64,000 bases of DNA from Siphonodentalium dalli (GCA_032622095.1 CP136066.1:199972978-200036977); one strand, 5' to 3'. Counted from the stretch's first letter, positions 22,824 through 35,363 are shown. Notes: generated by a model from the sequence alone, not told the origin. Translations and numbers: made by a program.

Positions 22824-24154
22824 ACATCAGCTGTGTCCTTTCGTAGAACGCGACGTCGGAACTACGCAAGAAGAACACACATGCATACAGAAGGAATTTA
22901 ACATTGGTAATTTTCATCCGCTACTTGCAACTTGGAAATATCGGTCTTATAATTCCACCACGGTGTTTCACCCTGGTGATTTCAGCCACATATGTTCACC
23001 CTAGTATATTTACACTTGTATTTTCACCCTAGTGACTCATGCATTGTATGTTCACCCTGGTGAGTTTGTGGAGCTCCGTGGTCCGGTGGTTAGCGTGTCG
23101 GACTTCGCGGTAAACATGTTGATAGGGGTTCGCAGCGCGTCGCCGGTCACTGAGTCTCCACATAGCAGTGGCTTGGTCGCTTTGAGCGATGTGCAATTGT
23201 CTGATTGCTCGCTGTTTCATTACCCGCGCCTAGTTGTGACCCTTGAGCAAGGTCGTTCGTACTGTGTCGGCTTCGCATCTCTCATGCGTTAAAAGAGTAC
23301 CAATCAGCTTGTCATACCATACTTATGAGTATCAGAGCATGTTCTGATCAAACTAGAGCAGTGCCTGCAATGGCTGCAGCCGGCTCATTGGTTGGCTTGT
23401 ACAAATGACTGGGGTAATATTGTACCAAGCGTGTTAGAGCAAGTAATTGGTTAATCGCTATATACAACTGGTCATTATTTTTTATTATTATTATACCATA
23501 GTAGTTTTAATTACCCTGGTAGCTTTTAGAAGGTAAATTTTGAGAAAGATCATGGGAATTTTTATGACTCACACATGTAATTACTTAAGGTGTTAAACAC
23601 TGCATGACTTCGTCACATAGTTATAACATTATTCTTGCCTAGATAGTTAACTTATTTGTATGACGCCGGTAGTCCATTGTTTTTGCGCCGATTAATGTAC
23701 AAACATAATTTTATTATCGTTTAAAGAGACAAAACACCCAGATGCATAATGTGTTATTATGAAATAGAGTTATCGCTCATGCTACCATGATGCTTTCACC
23801 CTGGGGATTTCAGCCTTGAATTTTCACACGTAAAACTGATATAGCATACCAACATTACTGTTAGAAAATGCATCAAACTAAATATCGCCTTCAAATCTGG
23901 AAATAGTTATAATATCCAGCTTAAAAGACTTTTGTTTTCATCGGTGTGTGAGAGGAAAGATGCTATGCATTAGAATATGATCAACAGAGAGCGTTAATTA
24001 TTTATTATTATTATCAGATTACAATATATGTGGGGAAATTGGTAGACATTGGTAACTTGACCCGGTGATTGTCACGGAAATTGACGGAATAGATACATTG
24101 GAACTCGTGTGACGTAAAGTGGAACCAAGTAGCTATACCGAGCGTTTACAACCA
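22824..24154 (+). repeat. Block A, copy 2
   Basis: Almost identical to 16742-18072; I noticed only about half a dozen single-base differences. It includes the SINE (23062-23492). It is cut at its right by the CACTG element at 24155, and block B resumes at 37187. Confidence 0.85.
23062..23492 (+). mobile_element. tRNA-derived SINE in block A2
   Basis: Duplicate of the SINE at 16980-17410, carried along by block duplication rather than by a second insertion, because the flanks match too. Same A and B boxes and TTA tail. Confidence 0.75.
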
Positions 24155-24480
24155 CACTGCCAAAAATAATTTCTTAATAAGATAAAATATCTTGAAACAA
24201 GAAAAACTATTTCCTGAAACAGGAAAATAAATCTTATTTTGGGAAATATACCCCCCAAGTCTGCTACATCAAGAAAATTTAAGAAACTCCCACCAGTCAA
24301 GAGATAGTTTTCTCAAATAAGATAGATTTTAGTCTTGAAACAAGAAACAATTTCCTTACTAAGAAAATGGCTTCAAAAATTAAATATATATTTCTTGTTT
24401 CAAGATTTTTTTTCTAAGTTAAGAAATACTTAAAGAAAATATTTCTAAACCAAGAATTAATTGTTATGTACAAATTACTG
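24155..24480. repeat. Left subterminal region of the CACTG element
   Basis: After the terminal repeat come many copies, in both directions, of short motifs such as cttgaaacaagaaa, tttcttaa and aagaaaat. Multiple subterminal motifs are the usual transposase-binding arrangement in CACTA elements; binding here is inferred. Confidence 0.65.
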
Positions 24481-24536
24481 CTGTAATGGAATAACTGTAA
24501 AAGTCCAACGATAGCAAAATTGTGATAAAAATGTTA

Positions 24537-24813
24537 TGGTAAACATTGAAAAAGGTCCAACCTGTTGATTAAATATTCTGAAATTCATATTCATACTTAA
24601 ATATTTGAACTACATGTAATACTACAGCTATAGGATTATATAATTGTTGACAAGTCACTCACTGTAACAGTTTTGTTTACATAACATTGGAAAAGGTCCA
24701 ACCTGTTGATTAAATATTCTGAAAATGTTATTCATAGTTAAATATTTGAACTAATAATACAGCTAGAATTATATATTTGTTGACAAATCACTGTAACAGT
24801 TTTGTTTACATGA
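24537..24813. repeat. Direct duplication of ~140 bp
   Basis: aaaggtccaacctgttgatt ... taacagttttgtttacat occurs twice in a row (24549-24683 and 24690-24813) with small indels. Confidence 0.8.
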
Positions 24814-25138
24814 CAATAGTTTCAACAGCTGTAATTTTGTTATTGGCAATCTGTCAGTAAGTGTTTTTATCTATTTCTCAATGCTCTTAGGGATTGCTGA
24901 CCTTTATACAATTTTAATAAAATTTTGTTTGCACAATATAGTGGGTCGCCATTGAGGAGGCCTCCCTTGAAATCTCCAGTTGGTGGTTTGCCACACCATC
25001 CCAAACTAGACAAACCTCTCTGGTGGCCCCTTGCATTGAACCTATTAATTAAACAGGTACTTCAAGCTGGTATATACCCCTCTTATATAAGGATGGAAGA
25101 TGCTACCAATTTCAAACCGATGGTATTTCTTCAGAGTT
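24814..25138. other. Unassigned DNA in the CACTG element
   Basis: No motif recognised. A 71-codon open frame (24925-25140) has no ATG context or family signature and is not supported. Confidence 0.4.
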
Positions 25139-27345
25139 GACTCTCTTGTATTATGAAAGCAAACCCAATGAGGCCATGCACCTATTGTATGTTTATAATA
25201 CACAAAAGACTATATCTTAGCAGAATGCATGTCTCTGATGATACAAACAATAAAATATCCAATTTATCCATAGTTGAATTTCATTTGGCTATATAGGAAA
25301 GCATACAATGTGGCTTTTATGTAGTTTCCACAAAGTATTTTAAGTAAAATATCCATCAAGTGATGTGTTCTGCCTTGTCCTATATATTAAAATGCATGCA
25401 ATGGCTATGATAAATGCTTAATTTATAGGTAGAGATGTCAATCTGATAAGAAATACTGACATTTTAGGTTTGATACACCATTTCAGCTGGCTTGGCATCT
25501 TTTAAATTTGAAACCTAAGGAAATTTATTCAGCTTTGACCCTCTAAATTATGGAAGAAAGCCCAAATGAAGCCACTATTTGCATGTTAGTAACATGTATA
25601 AGGCTATATCTCAACAGAATACATGTCTCTGATAAAATGCACAATAAAATATCCATAGTTCAATTGCATTTGGCTATAGAGGGATGCATACAATATTGGT
25701 TTTATGTAGTTTCCACAGACCATTTTAAGTAAAATATCCATCAAATGAAGTTTTCTACATAGCCTTGTATATTAAAATGCTTGTAATGATCATGGGAAAT
25801 GTTTAATTCATTAGTTGATATGTCCATCTGATAAGAAATACTGACAATTGAGGTTTAAAATACCATTTCATGGGATTATGGGATCATAAATATCAAACTA
25901 AGGGAATTCCTTCAGATTTGACTCTCTAAATAATGGAAGAAAGCCAAAATGAAGCCACTATTTGCATGTTAATGACATGTATAAGGCTATATCTCAACAG
26001 AATACATGTCTCTGATGAAATCAACAATAAAATATCCATAGTTTAATTTGTTTTGGCTATACAGGGATGCATACAACATGGCTTTTAGGTTGTTTCCACA
26101 GACTATTTTAAGTAAAATATCCATCAAATGATGTTTTCTGCCTTGTCCTGTATATTAAAATGCATACAATGACCATGAAAAATGTTTAATTTATTGGTAG
26201 AGATGTCCATCTGATAAGAAATACTGCCATTTGAGGTTTGATACACCATTTCAGCTGGCTTGGCATCTTACAAATTTGAAATAAGGGAATATATTCAGCT
26301 TTGACCCTCTAAATTATGGAAAAAAAGCCTAAATTATGCCATTATTGGCATCTTTATAACATATATAAGGCTATATCTGAACAGAATACATGTCTCTGAT
26401 GAAATCAACAATAAAATATCCATAGTTTAATTTGTTTTGGCTATACAGGGATGCATACACCATGGCTTTTAGGTTGTTTCCACAGACTATTTTAAGTAAA
26501 ATATCCATCAAATGATGTTTTCTGCCTTGTCCTGTATATTAAAATGCATGCAATGACCATGAAAAATGTTTAATTTATTGGTAGAGATGTCCATCTGATA
26601 AGAAATACTGCCATTTGAGGTTTGATATACCATTTCAGCTGGCTTGGCATCTTACAAATTTGAAATAAGGGAATTTATTCAGCTTTGACCCTCTAAATTA
26701 TGGAAAAAAAAACTAAATTATGCCATTATTGGCATCTTTATAACATATATAAGGCTATATCTGAACAGAATACATGTCTCAGATGAAATAAACAATACAA
26801 TATCCATAGTTTAATTTGATTTGGCTATACAGGGATGCATACAATATTGCTTTTATGTAGTTTCCACTGACTATTTTAAGTAAAATATCCATCAAATGAT
26901 GTTTTCTACATTGCCTTGTATATTAAAAATGCATGTAATGACCATGGGAAATGTTTAATTTATTAGTTGATATGTCCATCTGATAGGAAATACTGACATT
27001 TGAGGTTTTAAATACCATTTCATGGGATTATGGAATCATAAATATCAAACTAAGGGAATTTCTTCAGATTTGACTCTCTAAATGATGGTAGAAAGGCCAA
27101 ATGAAGCCACTATTTGCATGTTTATAACATGTATAAGGCCATATCTTTGCAGAATGCTTTTCTCTGATAATAAAACAAATAACATATCTATATTTCATAG
27201 TTTGGTTGGCAAAACAGGGTGCATAACATGTGGTTTTAAAGTAGTTTCACAGACTATTTTAACTAGAATATCAATTAAATGATGTAATCTAACTTGCCCT
27301 GTGTTTTAAAATGCATACACTGACCATGATAAATGTTTAATACAA
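25139..27345. repeat. ~385-bp tandem repeat, about 5.7 units
   Basis: Unit starts (gactctct / gaccctct) are at about 25139, 25540, 25919, 26304, 26687 and 27071. Themes include aggctatatct, agaatacatgtctctgatga, aaaatatccat and tctgataagaaatactg. Two end types occur, ctggcttggcatc and catgggattatgg. Units starting at 25919 and 26304 are the most alike. Short open frames (25550, 27082) are unit-phase artefacts. Confidence 0.85.
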
Positions 27346-28690
27346 ACAGCGTCCTTAATGCTGCACCAGCCTAACTCCCGTTATGAAAGGGTTAAATTAA
27401 TAAACAAAGGTTGCACAGACACCCCCCATCCCCCCTTCAACAGCGCGGTGAGTGTGTTTTTTATGTATGTCATACCCGGTATAAGAGCCCCCCCCCCATT
27501 TCGTACGCCGTATTCCATGCCCTGTTACGAGGTACGACATATTCCGGCCCCTCTGTTAGGAGGTATTCGGTATTCCCAAAATACCGGTATTCGTATTCCA
27601 ACCTTCCAAAAAAAATGATCATAAGAATAATATAAATGCGATGTTTGTCACAATAAATGCACGGTTTGACATACAGATCGTCGATCATCAATTTATATCA
27701 TTTTAGACATGGACATTATGACCTGCGTTCGTACGACAATAGAGAATTTATCCATATGGCTGTTAACTGGTATTTCGTATTCCACCCTCTGTGTTAAGTG
27801 GTATTATTCCGTATTCCAGGGGGTGGGGGTGCTCTTATATGGTGTGAAGTTTACAACTAATGTGGCAGTCATGAAATTTTTAATTATTAGAACTGTTTGG
27901 GATATATACACCCCAATCACCCTGTCTCCACGTTCCTGTTGGTGGTGGCCTTATCAATCTATTGCTTCGTTGAACTTTTATTATTACAAATTTGAGCGTG
28001 TAATTTCGTTCCACTTTACAACAGGGGCAAAAGCATTCCTATTGTTTTACCTACCGGCTCAGATCGAGGCTTCGTGGATAAAAAACTACGTCCATCTTAC
28101 GTTTTCATAGGATACAAATTGATCGGATTTTAGGTAAGTGAAACTAATTAGTAATCAATTGAAGTGATTTCTCATTATGAACAGACTGTTACGAGTAAAA
28201 TATTTAATCGAACTACAATTAAAAGGGCACGAATTATCCATTTTATTCAAATGAAATTTGATAGTAAATCGGCCTAATTTTGTTTCCGTGTAATATTTCA
28301 GAAAATGGAATCCGTCATTGATAAATGAACATTTTTTTGGTCAAAATAGTAACTTCTGACGGACTATGATTATATGGCATTTATGATTCATATATAAAGG
28401 TAGCCCTACACAATATTCCCAACTGCGTTCCCAACTGCAAAAACGATTTTTAATGAATTATAAATTGGCCTAAATTTTATGCTACATAAAAAGAAAAACT
28501 ATCCGGGAATGGCTATTTTCGTCTGCAAAATCAAATTCTGCCATAAATGCAGTGTATTATCGGTCGACATTAATATGACAATAGTTGGAAAATAAAAAGG
28601 TCCCATTTATTGAAAATATACATGTAGCTTATAAGGAAATTGTCAGTTATGATCAGTTATACTTCATACCATTATTCTAACAAATGTCAA
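27346..28690. other. Unassigned DNA; gtattc-rich stretch
   Basis: Bases 27480-27830 are rich in ggtattcggtattc/cgtattcc phrases (low complexity). A 133-codon open frame (27709-28110) starts after a splice-acceptor-like tcattttag but has no recognised domain. The rest is plain AT-rich sequence. No gene can be supported. Confidence 0.4.
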
Positions 28691-29096
28691 GGGAAGTCGG
28701 TGGCCGACAGGTAGCGTACTGGTCTCTCGTGCTATCGGACCGGGGATCGTAACGTGGTCAGGGTATTCTGACAAAAATCAGAACTCGGTCAGATACAAGT
28801 TTGTCAGGCTGAAAAGTCTCATTCGAGATCACTGAATAAAGATCCGAATGCAAAAATGCCGACTTCCCCCCATTACAACACTTGTCCAGGTATGTTGTCG
28901 TGGGTTCAGTACGCTGTCCGATCGGACGCGGACATTAATGGCTGATCCGTGTACACGCCTCAGTGTGTGCACGTTAAAGAACGCTACTGGAGTCACCACA
29001 GGGTTATAAAGTTACTCGGCCGTGGTAGCACCTGGACCTCCACATAATCCTCAGCACATTGAGGGCGATGGAGTATCGAGTAGATAGATAGATAGT
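28691..29096 (+). mobile_element. tRNA-derived SINE with (GATA)n tail
   Basis: Head with A-box-like gtggccgacaggtagcgtac (28699-28718) and B-box-like ggggatcgtaacgt (about 28742). The body contains tgtgcacgttaaagaac, a phrase common in invertebrate SINE bodies, and the element ends in tagatagatagatag. Length ~405 bp. It would rely on a LINE reverse transcriptase. No target duplication was seen. Confidence 0.8.
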
Positions 29097-29157
29097 CAAT
29101 CTGATAGAATTCCCACAATCTCTTTAATATTGTCATGCCATGGCCAATTTAACACTA

Positions 29158-29790
29158 AGTGAACGTTCAGATTACCACGATACAATTGTAAGTAGGTAAA
29201 AAATAATATCATGCACTGTTTTATTTAAAAGCGAAATTGTGGCGTATCCTTGGTTATCCCCATTTGCGACGTAATCACTAATCAGTCATGTGTATGTAAA
29301 AAGTGTGGCCTGAAGGATCGCATGATAGTCAATCACATGCTTTACAAAAAAACTGTGATTTCATCATGTACGACATCGTAATCGTGTGAACAAACTATCC
29401 ACGATCTCGTCGATCCCGGTTCCTCCACTTAAGATTATATCTTTCATCTGTACGTTCACTGAGTGAACATTCATGATTCATATGACTACGATTCAATTGT
29501 AAGTGGACAGATTCCCATCTTGGGTAATAACCGATAGTTGGACTGCGCATGCTCACGACATGATCACGAGTTATATCAATGCAGATTTGCAAAAATTGTG
29601 ACGTATCCTTGGTTACCTCCACTTGGTGAAATTTGCGTGTACGTAAAAATCGTACAAAGTAAATAGAAATATCATAGGATAGTTAATCACGTGGTTAACC
29701 ACCGATATTAAATATTCTCATCTGCGATGACATCGTAACAAACTATCCATGATTTTGTCAGGCCCGATTCCTCCACTTACGATTGAATTA
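29158..29790. repeat. Two degenerate ~310-bp direct repeats
   Basis: 29158-29430 and 29462-29790 share agtgaac.ttca, acgat.caattgtaagt, gtgacgtatccttggtta, cgtaacaaactatccatgat-like segments and ttcctccactta. They are diverged, and no coding potential is retained. Confidence 0.65.
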
Positions 29791-30606
29791 TGGTCTTCTG
29801 ACATCTGAATCGCCGAAAATGCTAATATTGTTGGAAGAATGAACTTTACACTTGGTTTTTGAATATGTTTGCAAATTATGAAAATACATGCATCCATATC
29901 ACATACATATATATGCAGCATACATGTACATGTATTTTTTCTTCAATTACAGAAATACCAGATTCATTAGCCATGGTGGATGCGGCATCATGCCCTCTCA
30001 TCTTCAACATATGAAGATTGATTTCGCCCATGATTAGTCTAAGCGTCGGTCCTGTCTAGCTAGACACGTGGCAATGAACAAATGACAGGTGAAATATTAC
30101 TGGAAGTCTGTTCGCCAAAATACCAGTGGTGAGTTTATAATCTACATGTATAGCTACCATGCAGATGAATATTTGTACATTGTCACCAATACATGTATAT
30201 ACTGCTATCCTCAAAATTATGGACCTTAAAAATGGGGGGGGGGGGCAGGGGGGGGGGGGGGCGGAAAAAAAACTGCAGACACAGGGTGGAAAAAACTGTT
30301 TTCTTCGGTTTGGGTATCCCCCCCCCCCCCAAAACAGCAAAAACTGCAGTTTTTTTCCACTGACCATTTGCCCGCCCCCCCCCCAAATCAAATCTACCGC
30401 AGCCGGACAACAACTCGGTTTGACCGGAAAGCGAAAAAAACACCGGAGCATACAATTCACGAGAAGGTGCTTGTTAACTTAGTTTAGATTATTGTGACTA
30501 AAATGGTCATTGTCTACCAGTAGAACGCAGATTTGTACCTCGTGATGTCATGACATGTACAAACATGTATATTGGTGATCGCAACGCTATGTATGCACTT
30601 TAAAAA
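29791..30606. other. Unassigned DNA with long G and C tracts
   Basis: Bases 30231-30262 are nearly pure G, with matching C runs at about 30321-30334 and 30374-30385 flanked by mirrored gaaaaaaactgcag / ctgcagttttttt. This is a loose inverted repeat with G-quadruplex potential. A splice-acceptor-like cttcaattacag occurs at about 29950. No gene can be supported. Confidence 0.5.
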
Positions 30607-30936
30607 ATGACAACTAGTCATTACCTCGACTTTGAAAAAGATGCAAATGAGATGAGTGAGATACCAGCATATAACTGTTTTCTGATACCATTGGAGGAGA
30701 AATTGTTTAATAGATGGGATAGTTCTGCAGTAAAAATTTGCCAGATAAGCGATCGCAGGGTAGAATTCTGCAATCGACTGGTAGACACTGACATAGTTGG
30801 CATTATTAAGAGGGTTAATGGGGTCAATATCACATGTACACCAAGACAGTGGTTATCCAAAATTGTTTTATGTGGATTGTATTACTCATGTATATATGAT
30901 TTGGATATTAAGGTTAATCCATATTCTATAAAATGA
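30607..30936 (+). CDS. Unrecognised 109-codon open frame
   Basis: Reads from an ATG as MTTSHYLDFEKDANEMSEI and ends at NPYSIK. Composition is protein-like rather than low complexity, but I recognise no domain, signal peptide or membrane segment. There is no supporting neighbour: it lies among non-coding repeats inside the CACTG element. It could be an exon fragment or chance. Confidence 0.15.
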   Translation: MTTSHYLDFEKDANEMSEIPAYNCFLIPLEEKLFNRWDSSAVKICQISDRRVEFCNRLVDTDIVGIIKRVNGVNITCTPRQWLSKIVLCGLYYSCIYDLDIKVNPYSIK

Positions 30937-31572
30937 GAGAAAATTGAAGTTGTGAGTCTGAAAATACATATTTGGAAAAATATTACATGCAAATTTTTTC
31001 CGACAACCCCCCCCCCCCTAAATGAATAAGGAAAAAATTTACGTGTAAATTTTTTACGCCTAAGTACCACCCCACCCCCCGGTACGTTGTGTCCCGCAGT
31101 TGTTTTCCGGGGGGGGGGATACCTGGTAATGATCGCAGTATATACGGGCAGTATATGATATCCACCACGGTATCAAGTCGATTACTGTTGTGGAGCACCA
31201 TGCAGTTATGATACACAACAAATATCACACCAAAAGTTGAAAATTAAAACAGCCACATGGATCTTGTTCAATGAACTTATATATGCATGAATAAGATGAA
31301 TCACTAAATTATCTTTTCATGCTTGTTTGTGTAATGCCAATCAATGCAGCCTGACAACATGGATGGGTGGAGTTTATAAATTGACAGCCTAAACAATGTT
31401 GGCAACTTTAAAGTTCATTATGTGCTACATTTAACTCCCGTATATACAATACAATTTTTCTATCAGCGTTCCCATGTCCTATATTTGGAATAATATATAC
31501 ATGTACATGTAACGAAGGCCATCCGTTCCACAGATAGGAGGAAAAACACTGCATTTTATTTTCATGCATGCG
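30937..31572. other. Unassigned DNA with C/G runs
   Basis: C runs near 31009 and 31075 and a G run near 31110. tttacgtgtaaattttttac and acatgcaaattttttccg are two related short motifs. Nothing else is recognisable. Confidence 0.4.
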
Positions 31573-31737
31573 AAACATGACAACATGCATATGGGGTGTA
31601 ACATGACAACATGCATATGCCATATGGGGTGTAACATGACAACATGCATATGGGGTGTAACATGACAACATGCATATGGGGTGTAACATGACAACATGCA
31701 TATGGGGTGTGACATGACAACATGCATATGGGGTGTA
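31573..31737. repeat. 26-bp tandem repeat, about six copies
   Basis: Unit acatgacaacatgcatatgg plus ggtgta, nearly perfect. One unit has an internal catatg duplication near 31616. There are no spacers, so it is a minisatellite rather than a CRISPR-like array. Long minus-strand frames across it are artefacts of the repeat. Confidence 0.9.
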
Positions 31738-32400
31738 ACTGTGGTATATGCAACGTTGAAACTGTACTAGTAACCATAATGAGGTGTTGGAGGTTACTGT
31801 GCTTTATATATCTTTAATACTGCAGTATTAACGGGGGCACTATACTAAGAGGTGGCCAATTACTTTGAGTATACATGTAGCCATACCTCACACATGGAAC
31901 AGGGCTTGACTTATTTTTAGGTACATGGAAAAATAGGTACGCAGAGCAATACATAACACCTAGTCTGCTTCGTATATTGTACATAAATATCAACCGATTT
32001 GGTGCAGTGTTGAAGCGGTAACCTTTCTAGTACTGCTGTGTTAGAAGTTTCTCGTGTGAGACCACACAAGCCATATTTCTGAATAAATCCTGAAAAATTA
32101 CCCACAATCCTGAGGTTAAGTGGTCACTTACTTTGGGCATTACTGTAATTCCCTGACATTCCCCCAATCTTTGACTAAAAGAAAATTCACCCTTTTGATA
32201 TCATTTGACCATGAAATGGCCCGAAAAAGATGTTTTATGAGATTTACGTTTGTTTTTTATTTAATTTTGTTTGTTCAAGTAACATATCAAATGAGTGAAA
32301 TTTTATTTTAGTCATTCATGTGGGTATTGTTAGTGGGGAGATATTTAAGGGGAGGTATCCTGTTACAACGGTATATGCTACTAGTATATGTACATAAGTA
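31738..32400. other. Interval with a MITE-like end
   Basis: Bases 32080-32147 (aaatcctgaaaaattaccca ... gggcattactg) match the right part of the palindromic element at 35151-35363. This looks like a decayed relative whose other end is unclear. No gene. Confidence 0.5.
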
Positions 32401-32547
32401 TTAACTGTCATGTGGACTGTTTTTATGGAGATGTAACCGTGAGGTAAGTGGACATAACTTGTGTAAAACCCAAAGGGTTTTACATACAAGTTATGACCAC
32501 TTTCCTCACGGTTACATCTCCATTAAAATAGTCCACATGACAGTTAA
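32401..32547. repeat. 147-bp near-perfect palindrome
   Basis: Arms of ~70 bp: ttaactgtcatgtggactgt ... gtaaaaccc against gggttttac ... acagttaa, with a 4-bp centre near 32472 and about seven mismatches or indels. Probably a palindromic MITE; no target duplication is clear. Confidence 0.85.
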
Positions 32548-33884
32548 TCCCTATATTTATATACATTTAGCGAAAAAGCCACTTTTGTAAATGTATTTAA
32601 ATTGAATAGTGTATCGTGACAAAAAACAGCCCAAAGTACCCAATAGCACCCTTGGCAAAAGTTAATAGGAACAATTTCTCTTCATATTGCAACCAGATGA
32701 TGTATTAAGTCAATCCTGCGCGAGTCCAAATGCTCCCAAAACATTACGCGTTCGTCTTTCCAAACCCAATGACGTATGTATGGTGTTGTGAGCTTGGTGT
32801 TATGAGCCGTTGCGCATTCACCGAGAAATAACTGCAACTAGCCACGTGGGCGCCGACCAATCAGTATGCTGGATTTAGTGATGACAACACTTAGTATGTA
32901 AATATATGTATTTGTAGCTGATTCTGACCAACATGCAGTGTTTGAATGGATAACATTACTGTTATAACTGCCCCTCCCCCCCCGGGTGATTAATTTGGAC
33001 CGTACATCTTAATAATATGTACATGATTAGTCATTCCGCTTTTCTGATGTCATTACAAGCATTCAAATCTTATTTTTCAGACAGGAGGAGCTGCCTGACT
33101 GGATTGAGACATACACATTTCATTCAAGGCATGATATCTGACAACCAATCATAGAATCATGTTTCCTGAGTGTTTCTTGCAGATAATGATTACCCTTGAT
33201 ACCAATATTATTAATTCTGTCCAGGACTGGATGAGGAAGGATTTCAAATGTTATTCGGTGTACATGTAACGGATACATGTAATCTAGATGTTATCGGTAT
33301 TCGTCCATGCATGACATAATGTGAGTTGTTGCTTTGTGACAGTCCTGGCTATATACATGTACCATATGTATGCCAATGGAAGGTATGCACTGAATCCAGT
33401 ACTGTGCAGCGAAGGGGAGGCTTTAATATATAACCAAATGATGACCAATGTCTTCATCAAAGGCAAAAATGACACATCAATTCCTTCCTTGATGGAGACC
33501 GATCAGTGACGTCTACATTTTATCAGACTTAGTGGTGAAAATCTTAGTTAGTGAATTCAATTCTACAACATACATGTACCTGTATGCTTCTGTATGTACC
33601 TGTATGAGTCTCAGAAAATGTGCACTATGGCATCCAGTGTATGCATAACCTTTGTTATACCGTACTTCATACTACATTGACCAGAATTTGGAGGTGTACC
33701 AGTTTCATATCTCTACACAAAGCACAACAGTACCCATGGATCAGTCTCAAGCCTTGTTTCTGAGCTTGTCTGAAGGATATGAACTTTTAAAGATATATTA
33801 TGCACTTGTTCTGGTGCGTGAAACTGATCAGTTAGTACCAAGGCGCTATGCCAACTGGAATAAGGTAGCATTCTACTAACAGCC
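32548..33884. other. Unassigned AT-rich DNA
   Basis: No recognised gene or repeat family. Open frames at 33321-33509 and 33652-33879 lack motifs, and the second runs up against the family M copy. Scattered acatgtac phrases and a short C run near 32977. Confidence 0.4.
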
Positions 33885-34160
33885 GAAAATCGAAAGCAAA
33901 TCAACCGTAATACTCCATAGAAAACATTGTCTGAACTACGCTCAATTGTGAATATTTACTACTCGATTCGGGGCGCATCTATCGGCGATAATATAACGAA
34001 AACGAGTTCGCCTTTGATAGTTACTGCATTTAATTATGTATACGAATGATGGTGTGTGTTGTTAATTTGGATATAATGTTTGTAAAAAGTACTACTTTTA
34101 ACAAGATTATTCTCCATTTATATTTTATCACCCTATTGGAGTGTTTCACATCACTTCAAG
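33885..34160 (-). repeat. Family M interspersed repeat, inverted copy
   Basis: Reverse-orientation copy of family M. It joins the two halves seen at 13405-13524 and 16451-16640 without interruption: read on the minus strand, acaccatca is followed directly by ttcgtatacataattaaatg. It therefore preserves the Helitron empty site. Confidence 0.75.
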
Positions 34161-35150
34161 TGACACATTATTGCAGCATGTCAATATAATCAGATTCATG
34201 TACATGTACACACATACAGGCCTTAAAATCCATCACAGAATAAAAATATTCTGATGTTCCTTTATCTTTGTCAACCTGCTGTATCACCAAGTAATCTGTA
34301 CAAGGAGCTTAATGTGGCTTAGACATAGAGCACATTCATTTGTTGCATATATTCTGTTGAGTATACAAGGAGATGGTCTCATAAATGGCCGGATTTAGTG
34401 TACCCTTTAATGCTTGTAATACATGCATGTACTAGTACCTGTTTAGACCAAGTTTTCCCTGTCCACAACTTGTGGTATCGGTTGGGTTGATGCTGTTTTG
34501 GACCGAGTCCCATCCCGATACTCTTCTATAATGGACTTTACGCCCAGAATTGTGGGTTGAAGTTATCTTGATTGTAGCACTACCAGTATTTCGTCAGATT
34601 AGGTCAAAGTGACGCTTTTTTATAAGAACATAGAGGGCAGCCTTTCCCAAGCGTGATGATTTCAAACCTGCATATACTTAAAGTAATTGACCATCTCTAA
34701 CGTGGTGTTACCCAGGTAATGCTGTGGTATTACACTGCAGTAATTTCCAACACCATGGTAAGGTTGTCACTTGAACACAAAACAGCACCACGATGGATGC
34801 GGTATGCAATTAAAATGCAGTGATTCTCCTTATATCTTTGGAACTTAAAGGAATGGATGGCCTTCGTTATAGGTTATAATTTATAAATAACATTTACAAA
34901 AAGTTTCCCAAGAATATACTAATAGTATAGGATAATGTTCATATGAATGCGTTATTATCCACAAAACACACTTTGTGTGAGTCAATCGTTTGTTTATATA
35001 CAGCAGTAAATAGTGAGCGATAAGCAAAACACTCAACACCGTTGCGATTGTTTAATTGAGCGATTCATGGTGACCCATTCAACACTTCAAAATCTTGAGA
35101 GGTTATAGAAGAGTAGCCGGACAGGACTCGATCCAAAACAGTTTCAACTG
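34161..35150. other. Unassigned DNA
   Basis: Nothing clear except a short aaagtaattgaccatctcta phrase at about 34681, also seen at about 31845 in a similar form. No gene supported. Confidence 0.4.
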
Positions 35151-35363
35151 CAGTAATGCTCTAAGTAATCAACTCCTTAACCACAGCAGAATTATGGGTA
35201 ACTTTTCAGGATTTAGTTGGAAATATGGCTTGTTGCCATTCATCGGAAAGCTCTCAGCGAGCTTTCTGATGAATGGCAACAAGCCATATTTCCGACTAAA
35301 TCCTGAAAAGTTACCCATAATTCTACTGTGTTTAAGGAGTCGATTATACTCTGGGCATTACTG
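35151..35363. mobile_element. 213-bp palindromic MITE, cagtaatgc...gcattactg
   Basis: Nearly perfect inverted repeat along its full length with a tiny loop at about 35257 (ctctcagcgag). The arms include agaattatgggtaacttttc and aaatatggcttgttgccatt. Outer ends are CAGTAATGC and its complement. A relative's end is at 32080-32147. Target duplication not visible. Confidence 0.85.

Noticed and set aside
27709-28110. 133-codon open frame after a splice-acceptor-like site
   Set aside because: No domain, no partner exons, no codon pattern; flanked by low-complexity gtattc DNA.
30183-30482. Proline/glycine-rich frames on both strands
   Set aside because: Produced by long G and C homopolymers.
31573-31777. 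Possible CRISPR-like or coding repeat (MHVVMLHPICMLSCYTPYACC theme)
   Set aside because: Direct 26-bp tandem units without spacers in a eukaryotic context; a simple minisatellite.
29935-33110. Exons suggested by acceptor-like cttcaattacag (about 29950) and tatttttcag (about 33080)
   Set aside because: Short sequences after each site hit stops quickly and match no protein; polypyrimidine-AG strings are common by chance in AT-rich DNA.
33652-33879. 75-codon frame
   Set aside because: No motif, and it runs up to the edge of the family M repeat.
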